A stretch of 64,000 nt of DNA from Lysinibacillus sp. FSL K6-0232 (GCF_038008325.1 NZ_JBBOYW010000001.1:74501-138500), one strand, 5' to 3'. Positions 1 to 13,028 are shown, counted from the stretch's first letter. The notes: generated by a model not told the origin, from the sequence alone. Made by a program: numbers and translations.

Positions 1-2
1 GA

Positions 3-1673
<1,671 letters not shown>

Positions 1674-1683
1674 TAATGTAAAA

Positions 1684-1720
1684 AAAAGCCTGCTGAATAA
1701 AAAACATTCAGCAGGCTTTT
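1684..1720 (+). terminator. Intrinsic terminator after metG
   Basis: A 15-bp perfect stem (AAAAGCCTGCTGAAT with its complement) closes a 7-nt loop and ends in a T run, 11 nt after the metG stop codon. Confidence 0.9.
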
Positions 1721-1920
1721 CAAATCTGCGAGGAAATTGGTGGACTTATTATTTTGAGATAACTTATTTGTTGTGAAATCTATAATTTTATAGGTATATA
1801 GAACTAATATAGGTGCTAAACCTTAAGTGTAATGTCATAATAACAAATGGTTTGTAACAAAAATGTAATACTTATGAAAAATATGAAATAATAAATTTTA
1901 ATAAAATCAAGGTTAGGTGA

Positions 1921-2697
1921 ATGAAAATGTTTATAGATACTCATGTACACTTAAATGCAGATCAGTATGATGAAGACCTTCAAGAGGTGATTGATAGAGC
2001 TCTTGAAGCAAAAGTAGAAAAAATGGTTGTCATTGGTTTTGACCGTAAAACCATAGAAAGAACAATGCAATTGATTGAGCAGTATGATTTTATTTATGGT
2101 GTTATTGGCTGGCACCCAGTAGATGCCATTGATTGTACGCAAGAAGATTTAGAGTGGATTGAACAATTAGCATCACATCCAAAAATAGTTGGTATTGGTG
2201 AAACTGGCTTGGACTACTATTGGGATAAATCCCCAAAGGATGTTCAGCAAGCACTTTTCCGCAAACAAATTCAATTAGCGCAAAAGATTAATTTGCCAAT
2301 CATTATTCATAACAGGGATGCAACAGGGGATGTTGTTCAAATTTTACGTGAAGAAAATGCAGCATCTGTTGGAGGTGTTATGCACTGCTTTAGCGGGAGT
2401 GTAGAAACAGCACGTGAATGTATAGCTATGAATTTTATGATTAGTCTTGGTGGGCCAGTAACATTTAAAAATGCACGTTTACCAAAGGAAGTGGCAATCG
2501 AAATACCTTTGGAGCACTTGATGATTGAAACAGATGCTCCATATTTAGCGCCACATCCATATCGCGGTAAGCGTAATGAGCCTGCTTTTGTGCCGCTAGT
2601 TGCAGAGGAAATTGCCCGTTTGAAAGAGTTGACAATCGAGGAAATTGCACAAGCCACAACGACCAATGCGAAAAATTTTTTTGGGATTGACAAGTAA
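1921..2697 (+). CDS. tatD: TatD-family metal-dependent DNase (YabD)
   Basis: TatD-type TIM-barrel hydrolase of 258 residues, the normal family length. Family members are divalent-metal 3'-5' exonucleases or deoxyribonucleases. The metal-binding DTHVHL motif is at the N-terminus, followed by GIGETGLDYYW, IIHNRDA, MHCFSGS and the C-terminal ETDAPYLAPHPYRGKRNEP signature. Translation may begin at 1921 or at the second ATG at 1927; AGGTTAGGTGA precedes both. The position between metG and yabE matches B. subtilis yabD. Confidence 0.93.
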   Translation: MKMFIDTHVHLNADQYDEDLQEVIDRALEAKVEKMVVIGFDRKTIERTMQLIEQYDFIYGVIGWHPVDAIDCTQEDLEWIEQLASHPKIVGIGETGLDYYWDKSPKDVQQALFRKQIQLAQKINLPIIIHNRDATGDVVQILREENAASVGGVMHCFSGSVETARECIAMNFMISLGGPVTFKNARLPKEVAIEIPLEHLMIETDAPYLAPHPYRGKRNEPAFVPLVAEEIARLKELTIEEIAQATTTNAKNFFGIDK

Positions 2698-2774
2698 CTA
2701 GCTTAAATGCCTCCAATACTGGGTTTGTGGTTGGCAAAAACACAGAAGTCAATTTTCTGAGAAATACTTTCGGG

Positions 2775-2803
2775 TTGACAGTGCCAAAACTAGTCCGTAT
2801 AAT
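2775..2803 (+). promoter_or_regulatory. Sigma-A promoter of yabE
   Basis: TTGACA (2775-2780) and TATAAT (2798-2803) are both perfect consensus hexamers separated by 17 nt. They lie 30 nt upstream of the yabE start codon. Confidence 0.85.
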
Positions 2804-2832
2804 CCAACTTTGTATTAAGGAGGCGTTTTTTC

Positions 2833-4053
2833 ATGTCAAATAATTCCATGAAAAACTTGTTCTTAGGATCATTGAGGAGTAAGCAAATGGTGATAAGAAT
2901 TATTTCACTTGTCCTATTTGTGTCTGTCATTTCTTTCGTGCTTTATCAAGGTACGAAAAAAGCCGTAAAGCTTGAAGCAAACGGAGAAACAATCGAAGTA
3001 TCAACACATGCCAAAACTGTAGAACAATTATTACAAGATCAAAATATAGATGTAGCAGAGCATGATAAAGTATCACCCTCTCTGAACACCAAAATTGTTA
3101 ATGGATTAGCAATTACATGGGAACAGGCAAAAGAAGTAACAATTTCAGTTGATGGAAATCAGTCAAAAGTTTGGACAACTGAAACACTAGTGAAGGACAT
3201 TTTGAAGGAAGCAAATATCGAAGTATCTGAACATGACGCTTTAGCGCAAGGTCTAGATACTGAACTAGGCGAAGACGGCAAAATTGACATCAAAAAAGCG
3301 TTTCAAGTGGTGCTTGTTGATGGTGTAAACAAAAAACAAGTATGGTCCACTTCGACTACGGTCGCTAACTTTTTAAAACAACAAGGAATTCAGCTAAATG
3401 AATTCGATCGTGTCGAGAATAACCCAGAGGACGTTATTACTCCAGAGAGTAAAATCAAAGTAGTTCGCGTAGAAAAGGTTATCGATGTAGTGGAAGACTC
3501 TTTAGATTTCGCAGTTGAAAAGAAACAGGATGCTTCATTGCTAAAAGGGAAAGAAAAAGTAGTGACAGCAGGTGAGAAAGGTTCAGTTTCTCGTACCTAT
3601 GAAGTTGTCAAAGAAAATGGTAAGGTTGTAGCTAAAAATCTGCAATCTGAGAAAATTTTAAAACAACCAAAGACAAAGGTTGTTGCGGTTGGTACAAAAA
3701 CAGTTGTTGCAACTGTAGCAGCAGCACCAACTGTATCGCGTGGTGCTGCTGAGCCAGCAAGTGGAAAAGAATTTTATGTTACAGCAACAGCCTATACGCC
3801 ATACTGTAATGGATGCTCAGGCACATCAGCAACAGGTATCGATTTACGTTCAAACTCTGGCTTAAAGGTAATAGCAGTCGATCCGTCTGTTATTAGACTA
3901 GGTTCAAAAGTTTGGGTAGAAGGCTATGGTACAGCAATTGCTGCTGATACTGGTGGTGCCATTAAAGGCAATAAAATTGACGTACTTGTGCAAACAGATG
4001 CCCAAGCACGTAACTGGGGCCGTAAGAAAGTCCGTATAAAAGTATTAAATTAA
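2833..4053 (+). CDS. yabE: YabE-like cell-wall protein: DUF348 repeats, G5 and 3D domains
   Basis: Surface protein of 406 residues related to the Rpf/Sps resuscitation and stationary-phase survival proteins. An N-terminal membrane segment (about residues 20-42) is followed by three DUF348 units starting near residues 46, 104 and 158. Next come a G5 domain (about 215-290) and a C-terminal 3D domain (about 318-406). The three aspartates of the 3D domain are visible in ATGIDLRS, AVDPSVI and AADTGG; related domains in MltA-type enzymes cleave peptidoglycan. It has its own strong promoter and a terminator. A role in peptidoglycan remodelling is inferred from the domains. Confidence 0.93.
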   Translation: MSNNSMKNLFLGSLRSKQMVIRIISLVLFVSVISFVLYQGTKKAVKLEANGETIEVSTHAKTVEQLLQDQNIDVAEHDKVSPSLNTKIVNGLAITWEQAKEVTISVDGNQSKVWTTETLVKDILKEANIEVSEHDALAQGLDTELGEDGKIDIKKAFQVVLVDGVNKKQVWSTSTTVANFLKQQGIQLNEFDRVENNPEDVITPESKIKVVRVEKVIDVVEDSLDFAVEKKQDASLLKGKEKVVTAGEKGSVSRTYEVVKENGKVVAKNLQSEKILKQPKTKVVAVGTKTVVATVAAAPTVSRGAAEPASGKEFYVTATAYTPYCNGCSGTSATGIDLRSNSGLKVIAVDPSVIRLGSKVWVEGYGTAIAADTGGAIKGNKIDVLVQTDAQARNWGRKKVRIKVLN

Positions 4054-4094
4054 AAAAATTGTAAAATTAATCAAAATGTTTTTCACTGAATGAA

Positions 4095-4129
4095 GCTTTC
4101 CTGTTTTGACTGGCGGGAAAGCCTTTTTT
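4095..4129 (+). terminator. Intrinsic terminator after yabE
   Basis: GCTTTCC pairs with GGAAAGC across a 14-nt loop and is followed by a run of Ts. Confidence 0.75.
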
Positions 4130-4265
4130 AATGGATTGTAATGTTAGAACGACGGATAGACCTTTTCAACTGCTGGATAGTGTGAGGCTTACCTTGAATT
4201 TCTGTACAAACTATATTGTGCAGTTGTAAAATGGTCAGAAGATAGGGTAGAAAAGAGGAGCCTTT

Positions 4266-5706
<1,441 letters not shown>

Positions 5707-5768
5707 AAATTTTTGTTAACATTTTTTCTTAGGTGTAAAAAAATATCTATTTTTTTATAAAAAATAAG

Positions 5769-5798
5769 TTGACAAAATTTACGAGAGGCTGATAAAAT
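5769..5798 (+). promoter_or_regulatory. Upstream veg promoter (sigma-A)
   Basis: TTGACA (5769-5774) and TAAAAT (5793-5798) with an 18-nt spacer. It is the first of two tandem promoters in front of veg. Confidence 0.75.
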
Positions 5799-5809
5799 AT
5801 TATATTTTG

Positions 5810-5838
5810 TTGACATTTTTGGGCGGATCGTTTATACT
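5810..5838 (+). promoter_or_regulatory. Downstream veg promoter (sigma-A)
   Basis: TTGACA (5810-5815) and TATACT (5833-5838) with a 17-nt spacer, 25 nt before the veg start. B. subtilis veg is also known for very strong tandem promoters. Confidence 0.85.
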
Positions 5839-5863
5839 GATTATTAGTGAGGTGTAAGCGAAA

Positions 5864-6124
5864 ATGCCAAAAACTTTAGCGGACATTAAAAAGTCGTTGG
5901 ATTGTCATTTGGGTAAACGTTTGCAATTAAAAGCAAACGGAGGTCGCAAGAAAACGGTTGAGTGTGCAGGGACATTGCGTGAAACATATCGCGCTATCTT
6001 TGTAGTGGAGCTCGATCAAGAAGACAATACGTGTAAGCGCGTATCGTACAGTTACACAGATATTTTAACTGAAGCAGTAGAGATTACATTTTTAGACGAA
6101 GCAAAAGCTGCTGTCGCAAAATAG
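5864..6124 (+). CDS. veg: Veg protein (biofilm-associated)
   Basis: Small 86-residue protein, recognised by [19 protein letters not shown] and its place between rsmA and sspF. In B. subtilis, Veg is abundant in vegetative cells and stimulates biofilm matrix genes by acting against SinR; the biochemical mechanism is not settled. No transmembrane or catalytic motif is visible. Two strong tandem promoters precede it and a hairpin terminator follows, so it is probably monocistronic. Confidence 0.93.
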   Translation: MPKTLADIKKSLDCHLGKRLQLKANGGRKKTVECAGTLRETYRAIFVVELDQEDNTCKRVSYSYTDILTEAVEITFLDEAKAAVAK

Positions 6125-6151
6125 TTTCTAGTTCTTATTTCTATATTTTAG

Positions 6152-6190
6152 AAACACTCATGTATGTTAAAAACTACATGGGTGTTTTGC
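6152..6190 (+). terminator. Intrinsic terminator after veg
   Basis: AAACACTCATGTA pairs with TACATGGGTGTTT around a 10-nt loop, followed by T-rich sequence. Confidence 0.85.
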
Positions 6191-6201
6191 GTTTTTATGG
6201 G

Positions 6202-6208
6202 CATACTA
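6202..6208 (+). promoter_or_regulatory. Possible sigma-G -10 element of sspF
   Basis: CATACTA matches the forespore sigma-G -10 consensus exactly and lies 30 nt before the sspF start. A convincing -35 element was not identified, so this is a partial match only. Confidence 0.45.
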
Positions 6209-6238
6209 ATAGCGTCAGCTGTTAAAGGAGGAGTTACT

Positions 6239-6418
6239 ATGCCTAGAAAAGGTATCATGTCACCTCGATTAAAAGAAGAGATCGCAAAAGAACTTGGATT
6301 TTATGATGTTGTGCAAAGAGAAGGCTGGGGCGGCATAAAAGCTCGTGATGCTGGTAATATGGTGAAACGTGCCATTGAAATGGCTGAACGAGCAAGTAGT
6401 GAGCAAGAGCGTAAGTAG
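6239..6418 (+). CDS. sspF: Alpha/beta-type small acid-soluble spore protein SspF
   Basis: DNA-binding spore protein made in the forespore. The 59-residue product contains [16 protein letters not shown] and the [17 protein letters not shown] helix, typical of alpha/beta SASPs and SspF. The start is the ATG at 6239, placed behind AAAGGAGGAG; upstream in-frame codons would add 25 unrelated residues inside the veg terminator. Expression in late sporulation is inferred from the family and from a sigma-G-like -10 element. Confidence 0.93.
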   Translation: MPRKGIMSPRLKEEIAKELGFYDVVQREGWGGIKARDAGNMVKRAIEMAERASSEQERK

Positions 6419-6485
6419 GCTATTCTTATTTTGATTCAGCAGGGATGAAAATCCTTACGAACACAACAAATACAGCTGACAATAG

Positions 6486-6524
6486 AGAACCGTTACGCCG
6501 AATAAGGTAAACGGTTCTTTTTTT
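6486..6524 (+). terminator. Intrinsic terminator after sspF
   Basis: AGAACCGTT pairs with AACGGTTCT and is followed by eight Ts. Confidence 0.85.
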
Positions 6525-6669
6525 CCATTTTCGTATGACCAATATGGTAAAATAAATTGAAAAATCTTGCGCGACAAAAAACTTTTTAGCTTGATTTTGT
6601 AGGTAGATAAACTGCTGCCAAATTAAGATAAAGCTTCAGGCGGATGTCACGAATTTGAAGGAGGAGCTT

Positions 6670-6759
6670 GTGAAGTGGGCTCAAAAAATTGGGACGCTAT
6701 TACGTGGAGTCGTAATGGATGCGTGTGCTATAAGGGAGGAAGGAAAATGCTTTATGTAA
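6670..6759 (+). CDS. Possible 29-residue leader ORF coupled to ispE
   Basis: A GTG-started ORF of 29 codons sits behind AAGGAGGAG (6658-6666) and overlaps the ispE start by 13 nt in another frame. Its product would begin [13 protein letters not shown] and end with GKCFM. Position and ribosome-binding site suggest translational coupling to ispE, but I do not recognise the peptide and coding is unproven. Confidence 0.3.
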   Translation: MKWAQKIGTLLRGVVMDACAIREEGKCFM

Positions 6760-7613
6760 AGGCGCCTGCAAAAATTAATTTAACATTAGATGTACTATAT
6801 AAAAGACCAGATAATTTTCACGAAGTAGAGATGGTGATGACAACAGTCGATTTAGCTGATCGTATAAGTCTTGAATCTCGAGAAGATGGCATAATTCAAA
6901 TTATTTCAACAGATAACTTTGTACCAACTGATCATCGCAACTTTGCTTATCAGGCAGCGCGCCTTATTAAAGATACATACAGCATTAGGCAAGGCGTATC
7001 CATTACGATTGAAAAGGAGATACCGATTGCGGCAGGGCTAGCGGGTGGCAGTAGCGATGCAGCTGCTACATTAAAGGGCTTAAATGAGCTATGGGAGTTA
7101 GACTTATCCATAGATGAATTAGCTGAGCTTGGTGCTAAAATCGGTTCAGATGTATCATTTTGCGTTTATGGTGGCACAGCATTAGCTACAGGACGTGGGG
7201 AAATAATAGAAGAATTACCAGCACCCCCTAATTGTTGGGTTGTCTTAGCTAAGCCAAAAATTGGCGTATCAACGGCTGAAGTATATGGCGGACTAAAGGT
7301 TGAGGGGCTAGAACATCCAGATACAAAACAAATGATACGTGCGATTGAAACAAAGGATTATGAGCTACTATGTGCTTCATTAGGAAATGTTTTGGAAACT
7401 GTAACATTTAAGCTACACCCAGAAGTTGTGATGCTAAAGGAACAAATGAAGCGCTTTGGGGCAGATGCCACATTAATGAGTGGAAGCGGTCCAACTGTAT
7501 TTGGGCTTGTGGATAGTGAAGCTCGTGTCAGCCGTATTTATAATGGTTTACGTGGGTTTTGTGAGGAAGTTTATGCAGTACGAATTTTAGGTGAGCGAAA
7601 TACGCTTGCTTAG
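6747..7613 (+). CDS. ispE: 4-diphosphocytidyl-2-C-methyl-D-erythritol kinase
   Basis: GHMP-family kinase that phosphorylates CDP-methylerythritol in the MEP pathway to isoprenoid precursors. The N-terminal KAPAKINL motif, the ATP loop [15 protein letters not shown] and the C-terminal [12 protein letters not shown] are all present. The start is the ATG at 6747, behind GGGAGGAAGG; it gives 288 residues, the family length. In-frame codons back to 6675 encode no homologous sequence and are excluded. A 29-codon ORF overlaps its start. Confidence 0.96.
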   Translation: MLYVKAPAKINLTLDVLYKRPDNFHEVEMVMTTVDLADRISLESREDGIIQIISTDNFVPTDHRNFAYQAARLIKDTYSIRQGVSITIEKEIPIAAGLAGGSSDAAATLKGLNELWELDLSIDELAELGAKIGSDVSFCVYGGTALATGRGEIIEELPAPPNCWVVLAKPKIGVSTAEVYGGLKVEGLEHPDTKQMIRAIETKDYELLCASLGNVLETVTFKLHPEVVMLKEQMKRFGADATLMSGSGPTVFGLVDSEARVSRIYNGLRGFCEEVYAVRILGERNTLA

Positions 7614-7669
7614 AAACGCAAATTTGTGTTAATTTTACCTATAAATATTCGTGTTTAGGAGAGGGTCGC

Positions 7670-8503
7670 ATGAAATGGAAGCGTAGTGAACGACTAGTTG
7701 ATATGACGTACTACTTACTAGAACATCCACATCAGCTGATCCCGCTAACTTATTTTTCAGAACTATATCAATCTGCTAAGTCATCTATTAGTGAGGATTT
7801 AACGATTGTAAAAGAAACTTTCGAAGAAAAAGGAATCGGGTTATTGATGACAGTGCCGGGTGCTGCTGGAGGAGTAAAGTATATTCCGAAAATGTCCGAG
7901 GCAGAAGTACGTTTAGTGATTCAAGATTTAAAAGCAGAGCTTGAACATTCAGATCGACTGTTACCAGGCGGTTACTTATTTATGACAGATTTACTAGGCA
8001 ATCCAGATTTAATTAACCGTGTAGGGAAAGTCTTTGCCTCTGCTTTTGCAGATCAGCAAATAGATGTGATTATGACTGTTGCAACAAAAGGTATATCGAT
8101 TGCACATGCCATTGCAAGACATTTAAATGTGCCAGTGGTTGTTGTGAGAAGAGATAGTAAAGTAACAGAAGGTTCTACTGTTAGCATTAATTATGTATCT
8201 GGTTCTTCCAGAAGAATTCAGACAATGGTATTATCAAAAAGAAGCATGAAGAGTGGACAACGTGTATTAATTACGGACGACTTTATGAAGGTCGGCGGTA
8301 CGATGAATGGCATGAAAAATCTATTAGAGGAATTTGACTGTCAGCTAGCAGGCATAGCGGTGCTTGTTGAGGCTGAGCATGCGGACGAAACATTAGTAGA
8401 TGATTATTATTCACTTGTAAAGCTTCATGAGGTCAATGAAAAAGACCGAACAATTGCATTAAGTGAAGGAAACTATTTTTCTAAAAGGGGACATGATAAA
8501 TGA
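7670..8503 (+). CDS. purR: Purine operon repressor PurR
   Basis: Gram-positive PurR (unrelated to the LacI-type protein) represses purine synthesis and salvage genes; PRPP binding releases it. The 277-residue protein has an N-terminal winged helix (about 1-73) and a phosphoribosyltransferase-like domain. The PRPP-binding loop reads [14 protein letters not shown] (about residues 200-213). It ends overlapping ridA by 4 nt (ATGA), so the two are cotranslated as in B. subtilis (purR-yabJ). Confidence 0.96.
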   Translation: MKWKRSERLVDMTYYLLEHPHQLIPLTYFSELYQSAKSSISEDLTIVKETFEEKGIGLLMTVPGAAGGVKYIPKMSEAEVRLVIQDLKAELEHSDRLLPGGYLFMTDLLGNPDLINRVGKVFASAFADQQIDVIMTVATKGISIAHAIARHLNVPVVVVRRDSKVTEGSTVSINYVSGSSRRIQTMVLSKRSMKSGQRVLITDDFMKVGGTMNGMKNLLEEFDCQLAGIAVLVEAEHADETLVDDYYSLVKLHEVNEKDRTIALSEGNYFSKRGHDK

Positions 8504-8874
8504 AAGTAGTAGCAACAACAAATGCGCCAGCAGCAATTGGGCCATACTCACAAGGAATTATTGTTAACGGAATGTTTTATAGCTCTGGTCAAATTCCATT
8601 AACAGCTACGGGTGAGTTAGTAGAAGGTGATATCACTGTTCAAACAAATCAAGTATTCGCTAATTTAAAAGCAGTATTAGCGGAAGCTGGTACATCTTTA
8701 GACAATGTTGTAAAAACAACAGTCTTTATGAAAGATATGAATGACTTTGTTGCAATGAATGAAGTCTATGCAAGCCACTTTGGTGAACATAAACCAGCAC
8801 GTTCAGCAGTAGAGGTAGCACGCCTTCCAAAGGATGTAAAAGTAGAAATCGAAGTTATTGCTATTGTTAAATAA
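8500..8874 (+). CDS. ridA: RidA-family enamine/imine deaminase
   Basis: YjgF/YER057c/UK114 protein that hydrolyses reactive 2-aminoacrylate-type enamines. The 124-residue sequence shows [13 protein letters not shown] at the N-terminus, YSSGQIPL, and the signature ([19 protein letters not shown]) with the substrate-binding Arg. The start codon overlaps the purR stop. B. subtilis YabJ at this place is reported to affect PurR-regulated genes. Confidence 0.95.
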   Translation: MKVVATTNAPAAIGPYSQGIIVNGMFYSSGQIPLTATGELVEGDITVQTNQVFANLKAVLAEAGTSLDNVVKTTVFMKDMNDFVAMNEVYASHFGEHKPARSAVEVARLPKDVKVEIEVIAIVK

Positions 8875-8885
8875 ATGAAATGGGG

Positions 8886-8928
8886 GCTCACTAAAGGGTA
8901 TGATATATTCTCTTTAGTGAGCTTTTTT
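8886..8928 (+). terminator. Intrinsic terminator after ridA
   Basis: An 11-bp perfect stem (GCTCACTAAAG with its complement) is followed by six Ts. Confidence 0.9.
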
Positions 8929-9037
8929 CTTTAATAAATGAAATGTTGACAAACAATTGTCAAAATTGGCGTATGGAAGGGAAAATATTATTCTGATAAG
9001 TATTCAAATTTTTTAGAAAATTTGATAGACTATGAAA

Positions 9038-9064
9038 AGGAAAATATTCGGTGACCTAGAATAT
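9038..9064 (+). promoter_or_regulatory. Sigma-H promoter of spoVG
   Basis: AGGAAAA (9038-9044) and AGAAT (9058-9062) fit the sigma-H consensus with 13 nt between them; 14 is usual. B. subtilis spoVG is a classic sigma-H gene. Confidence 0.7.
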
Positions 9065-9105
9065 AATATTTTCACAAGGCATCCAAGAAGAGAGGTGGTG
9101 AGAAA

Positions 9106-9408
9106 ATGGAAGTTACTGATGTGAGATTACGTCGGGTACAAACGGATGGTCGCATGCGTGCGATTGCTTCCATTACACTAGACAATGAATTTGTCGTGCA
9201 CGATATTCGTGTAATTGATGGAAACACAGGGTTATTTGTAGCAATGCCAAGCAAGCGAACACCAGATGGAGAATTTAGAGATATTGCACATCCAATTAAT
9301 TCTGATACTCGCAATAAAATTCAGGAGATCATTTTAAAAGAGTATCATAATTCTAGTGAATTAGAGGAAACGGCTCAAGAGGAAGAATTAGAGGAGATTG
9401 GTGTGTAA
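9106..9408 (+). CDS. spoVG: Septation/regulatory protein SpoVG
   Basis: Small nucleic-acid-binding regulator of 100 residues, involved in asymmetric septation and spore cortex formation and in virulence regulation in other Firmicutes. [30 protein letters not shown] and [22 protein letters not shown] are near-invariant family stretches. The C-terminal tail is acidic. It has a sigma-H-like promoter, GAGAGGTGG as ribosome-binding site, and a terminator, so it is transcribed alone. Confidence 0.96.
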   Translation: MEVTDVRLRRVQTDGRMRAIASITLDNEFVVHDIRVIDGNTGLFVAMPSKRTPDGEFRDIAHPINSDTRNKIQEIILKEYHNSSELEETAQEEELEEIGV

Positions 9409-9480
9409 TAGAAAGCCAATAAATAGTAATTAAAAATATTTATTACAAATTACTATGATATTTGATAATGAAAGTCAGTA

Positions 9481-9515
9481 GGAACTCTTCATATTTTGAG
9501 GAGTTCTTTTTATTT
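9481..9515 (+). terminator. Intrinsic terminator after spoVG
   Basis: GGAACTC pairs with the GAG(G)AGTTC arm, then a T run. Confidence 0.75.
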
Positions 9516-9681
9516 TAATAAAAAGTAAAATAGGGTAATTTTACGATATACACTACCTCATTCGAGTAGAAGGTGCAGCAGATTTGGGCGTTCATCTTTT
9601 TGTCAACTCTACATACCTTGAAAATAGATGGATTTTGCTATATAGTCATAAGAGAAAATGAGCGTATTGGAGGACTTACAG

Positions 9682-11052
9682 ATGAGCAATATTTTTGCTG
9701 TCATTTTGGCTGCAGGTCAAGGTACACGTATGAAGTCCAAATTATATAAAGTGCTCCATCCAGTATGTGGGAAACCAATGGTACAACATGTGGTGGATCA
9801 TATTCAAACGTTAGATGTAAATCGCATTGTAACGGTTGTAGGACATGGTGCAGAAAAAGTACAGCAACAACTTGGCGATAAAAGTGAGTATGTTTTACAA
9901 ACAGAGCAGCTAGGTACAGCACATGCTGTTCAACAGGCTGAAGCTATTTTAGGCAACGAAGAAGGTACAACATTAGTTGTATGCGGTGACACACCATTAA
10001 TTCGTCCTGAAACAATGAAGGCTTTATTTGAACATCACCAAGCAAAAAATGCTACAGCAACTATTTTAACAGCGATTGCTGAAAATCCAACTGGTTATGG
10101 TCGTATTTTACGTGGCGATAACGGACAGGTTGAACAAATCGTTGAGCAAAAGGATGCTTCAGCAGAGCAGCAATTAGTAAAAGAAATCAATACAGGCACA
10201 TATTGCTTCGATAATAAATTATTATTTGAAACATTAAAACTTGTGAAAAATGACAATGCACAAGGTGAGTATTATTTACCAGATGTTATTGAAATTTTAC
10301 AAAAACAAGGTGATATTGTAGAAGCATATGTCACAGATGATTTTGAAGAAACGTTAGGTGTCAACGATCGTGTGGCCTTGTCACAAGCCGAAACATTAAT
10401 GCGTATCAGAATTAACGAAAAGCATATGCGTAATGGGGTAACAATTATCCATCCTGATACAACGCATATTAGTGCAGACGCAGTTATTGGGCGTGATACG
10501 GTTATTCAACCAGGTTCAATAATTGAAGGTGCTACTGTTATCGGTGAAGATTGCATTATTGGGCCAAATACTCAAATTATAGATAGTCGTGTTGGTGATC
10601 GTACAACGATTCATTCTTCTGTAGTACGTGAAAGCGTTATAGCTGAAGATACAGCCATCGGACCGTTTGCACATATTCGACCACTTTCTGATATTGGTAG
10701 CCATGTAAAAATTGGTAACTTTGTAGAAGTGAAGAAAAGCAAGCTAGGTGACGATACAAAAGTGTCGCATTTAAGCTATATTGGTGATGCAGAAGTAGGT
10801 AATAACGTCAATATTGGCTGTGGTTCTATTACAGTCAACTATGATGGACAAAATAAGTTCAAAACAATTATTGAAGATGATGCATTTGTAGGATGTAATT
10901 CTAACTTAGTAGCACCAGTCAAAGTTGGAAAAGGTTCATTTATTGCAGCAGGTTCTACAATTACAAAAGAAGTTCCTGAGGATGCACTTGCCATTGCACG
11001 TGCAAGACAAGAAAACAAACCGAATTATGTAAGCAAATTAAAATCAAAATAA
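9682..11052 (+). CDS. glmU: Bifunctional GlmU: GlcN-1-P acetyltransferase / GlcNAc-1-P uridylyltransferase
   Basis: Makes UDP-GlcNAc, the precursor of peptidoglycan and teichoic acids. The N-terminal uridylyltransferase domain (about 1-230) has [14 protein letters not shown] and VCGDTPLI. The C-terminal left-handed beta-helix (about 250-440) carries the hexapeptide repeats and the acetyltransferase region [19 protein letters not shown]. The start is ATG 9682 behind TTGGAGG, giving 456 residues as in B. subtilis. The in-frame ATG at 9658 lacks a ribosome-binding site. prs follows after 24 nt in the same operon. Confidence 0.97.
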   Translation: MSNIFAVILAAGQGTRMKSKLYKVLHPVCGKPMVQHVVDHIQTLDVNRIVTVVGHGAEKVQQQLGDKSEYVLQTEQLGTAHAVQQAEAILGNEEGTTLVVCGDTPLIRPETMKALFEHHQAKNATATILTAIAENPTGYGRILRGDNGQVEQIVEQKDASAEQQLVKEINTGTYCFDNKLLFETLKLVKNDNAQGEYYLPDVIEILQKQGDIVEAYVTDDFEETLGVNDRVALSQAETLMRIRINEKHMRNGVTIIHPDTTHISADAVIGRDTVIQPGSIIEGATVIGEDCIIGPNTQIIDSRVGDRTTIHSSVVRESVIAEDTAIGPFAHIRPLSDIGSHVKIGNFVEVKKSKLGDDTKVSHLSYIGDAEVGNNVNIGCGSITVNYDGQNKFKTIIEDDAFVGCNSNLVAPVKVGKGSFIAAGSTITKEVPEDALAIARARQENKPNYVSKLKSK

Positions 11053-11076
11053 TTATCAATTAAACAGGAGGCCATC

Positions 11077-12036
11077 ATGCCATATCATTATGCAAACTCA
11101 CAATTAAAAATATTTTCACTTAATTCCAATAACCCATTAGCGCAAGAAATTGCGCAGGAAATGGGTGTTGAATTAGGGAAATCTTCTGTTAAGCACTTCA
11201 GCGATGGAGAGATTCAAATTAGCATTGAAGAAAGTATTCGTGGTTGTGATGTGTTTATCGTGCAGTCAACTTCTGCACCAGTAAACGAACATTTAATGGA
11301 GCTTTTAATTATGGTAGATGCAGTGAAACGTGCATCTGCTCGTACAGTAAACGTTGTTATGCCTTATTATGGCTATGCACGTCAAGACCGTAAAGCCAAA
11401 GCACGTGAGCCAATTACAGCTAAATTAGTGGCAAACCTACTTGAAACTGCTGGTGCAACACGTGTAATTGTATTAGATTTACATGCACCTCAAATCCAAG
11501 GTTTCTTTGATATTTTAATTGACCACTTAATGGCAGTACCTTTACTATCTGATTACTTTAAATCTAAAGGTATTCCAGAAGATGAAATTGTTATTGTTTC
11601 ACCTGACCACGGTGGGGTAACACGTGCTCGTAAAATGGCTGAACGTTTAAAAGCACCAATTGCAATTATTGACAAACGTCGTCCAAAACCAAATGTTGCG
11701 GAAGTTATGAATATTGTTGGTAATGTTGATGGTAAAGTGGCAATCTTAATTGATGATATTATTGACACAGCAGGCACGATTACAATCGGTGCGGATGCAT
11801 TGCGTGCCGCTGGTGCAAAAGAAGTTTACGCTTGCTGTTCTCACCCTGTACTATCTGGGCCAGCAATCGAACGTATCGAAGGCTCTTCTATTAAAGAATT
11901 AGTCGTTACAAATACAATCCAACTATCAGAAGAGAAAAAATCGCCAAAAATTACAGAGCTTTCTGTAGCTAAATTAATGGCAGATGCAATTTCTCGTGTA
12001 TATGAAAACAAATCTGTAAGTACATTATTCGATTAA
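11077..12036 (+). CDS. prs: Ribose-phosphate pyrophosphokinase
   Basis: Makes PRPP from ribose-5-phosphate and ATP for nucleotide, His and Trp synthesis. The 319-residue class I PRPP synthetase contains [26 protein letters not shown], the metal-binding [12 protein letters not shown] and the ribose-5-phosphate/PRPP loop [12 protein letters not shown]. It has a strong AGGAGG site and shares the glmU transcript. PRPP is also the effector of PurR encoded upstream. Confidence 0.97.
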   Translation: MPYHYANSQLKIFSLNSNNPLAQEIAQEMGVELGKSSVKHFSDGEIQISIEESIRGCDVFIVQSTSAPVNEHLMELLIMVDAVKRASARTVNVVMPYYGYARQDRKAKAREPITAKLVANLLETAGATRVIVLDLHAPQIQGFFDILIDHLMAVPLLSDYFKSKGIPEDEIVIVSPDHGGVTRARKMAERLKAPIAIIDKRRPKPNVAEVMNIVGNVDGKVAILIDDIIDTAGTITIGADALRAAGAKEVYACCSHPVLSGPAIERIEGSSIKELVVTNTIQLSEEKKSPKITELSVAKLMADAISRVYENKSVSTLFD

Positions 12037-12056
12037 TCATAAATATGACAACTAAG

Positions 12057-12091
12057 GGCAAACCTATCTTTATGGATAGGTTTGTCTTTTT
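12057..12091 (+). terminator. Intrinsic terminator after prs
   Basis: GGCAAACCTATC pairs with GATAGGTTTGTC around a 6-nt loop, then Ts. Confidence 0.9.
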
Positions 12092-12109
12092 ATATTAAAG
12101 CTGTCCCTA

Positions 12110-12215
12110 AAATTTTTATGCATTATAGGGTTGAGTGGAGTGGGGATTAGTGGCTCAGCGGACGCCCTGAGAAGCATGCGATTGTAATGGAAATCCTTAT
12201 TAGGAGCTTCTTTTT
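12110..12215. repeat. Possible decayed Bacillaceae intergenic repeat
   Basis: The stretch with GAGTGGAGTGGGG, GCGGACGCCC and GGAAATCC resembles the GC-richer intergenic repeat scattered in many Bacillaceae genomes. It stands out from its AT-rich surroundings. Recognition is by memory of the repeat style only. The rest of the 12037-12395 gap holds the prs terminator and the ctc promoter. Confidence 0.3.
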
Positions 12216-12248
12216 GCTATTGCTATAAATCTTTTATAGGCGTATTTT

Positions 12249-12277
12249 GTGTGAAAGCTCTCACAAATGGGTATAAT
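12249..12277 (+). promoter_or_regulatory. Candidate sigma-B promoter of ctc
   Basis: GTGTGA (12249-12254), a 14-nt spacer and GGGTAT (12269-12274) fit the sigma-B pattern; ctc is a classic general-stress gene in B. subtilis. The overlapping TATAAT (12272-12277) could alternatively be a sigma-A -10 element. Confidence 0.55.
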
Positions 12278-12395
12278 AGAAAGTATGTTATAGTATTTAC
12301 GCTCTTTTAAGAGGTAAATAGTATAATAGCCTTCAAAAGAACCATAATTATTAAGAAGGCGTAAATAATTTTTCTTGGAAGGGGAATAAAGAGGT

Positions 12396-13004
12396 ATGAG
12401 TACAGTATTAAGTGTTAAAAAGCGCGAAACTGGGCATCGTTCGACATTAACCCAACTTAGAAAAGGGGGAGCCATTCCTGCGGTTATTTACGGCTATCAA
12501 TTAGAGTCAACCCCAATTTCTATTTCTGCAAAGGACTTTAAAAAGTCCGTGCAAAAAAATGGACAAAATGGTGTGTTTGCAATGGAGTTAGAAGGAAAAA
12601 AAGTAAATGCTGTTATTTCGGAAATACAGCAGAACGCACTAAAAGAACAAGTGAATCATATAGACTTTTTAGCGATCAACATGTCTGAGGAGCTAGAAGC
12701 AAATGTACCAGTTAAATTAATTGGTCAGTCTATCGGTGTGAATGAAGGCGGCGTTTTAATGCAGCCTAATTTAGAATTGACAGTGAAGGTAAAGCCAACA
12801 GATATACCTGAAACAATTGATGTTGATGTGACTGCGCTTAAAATAGGCGATTCTTTAACAGTTACAGATATTCGTGATCGTGTACCCGTCGAGATTATAA
12901 GTGATGATGATTATGTTATCGCAACAGTTGTAGCACCAACTCCAACGGCTACAGAGGAAGATACTATAGAAGCAGCAGAAACCGATGAGAATGCTGAAGA
13001 ATAA
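12396..13004 (+). CDS. ctc: Ribosomal protein bL25, Ctc/TL5 form
   Basis: General stress form of bL25, which binds 5S rRNA in the large subunit. The 202-residue protein has the N-terminal L25 barrel (about 1-90, with GGAIPAVIYGY) and the C-terminal TL5 beta domain (about 95-185, with GVLMQPNLELTVKVKP). An acidic tail ends the protein. The start follows a weak GGAAGGGG site. It stands between prs and pth as in B. subtilis. Confidence 0.95.
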   Translation: MSTVLSVKKRETGHRSTLTQLRKGGAIPAVIYGYQLESTPISISAKDFKKSVQKNGQNGVFAMELEGKKVNAVISEIQQNALKEQVNHIDFLAINMSEELEANVPVKLIGQSIGVNEGGVLMQPNLELTVKVKPTDIPETIDVDVTALKIGDSLTVTDIRDRVPVEIISDDDYVIATVVAPTPTATEEDTIEAAETDENAEE

Positions 13005-13028
13005 GTGTAAAAATTAATAAATAGGATA

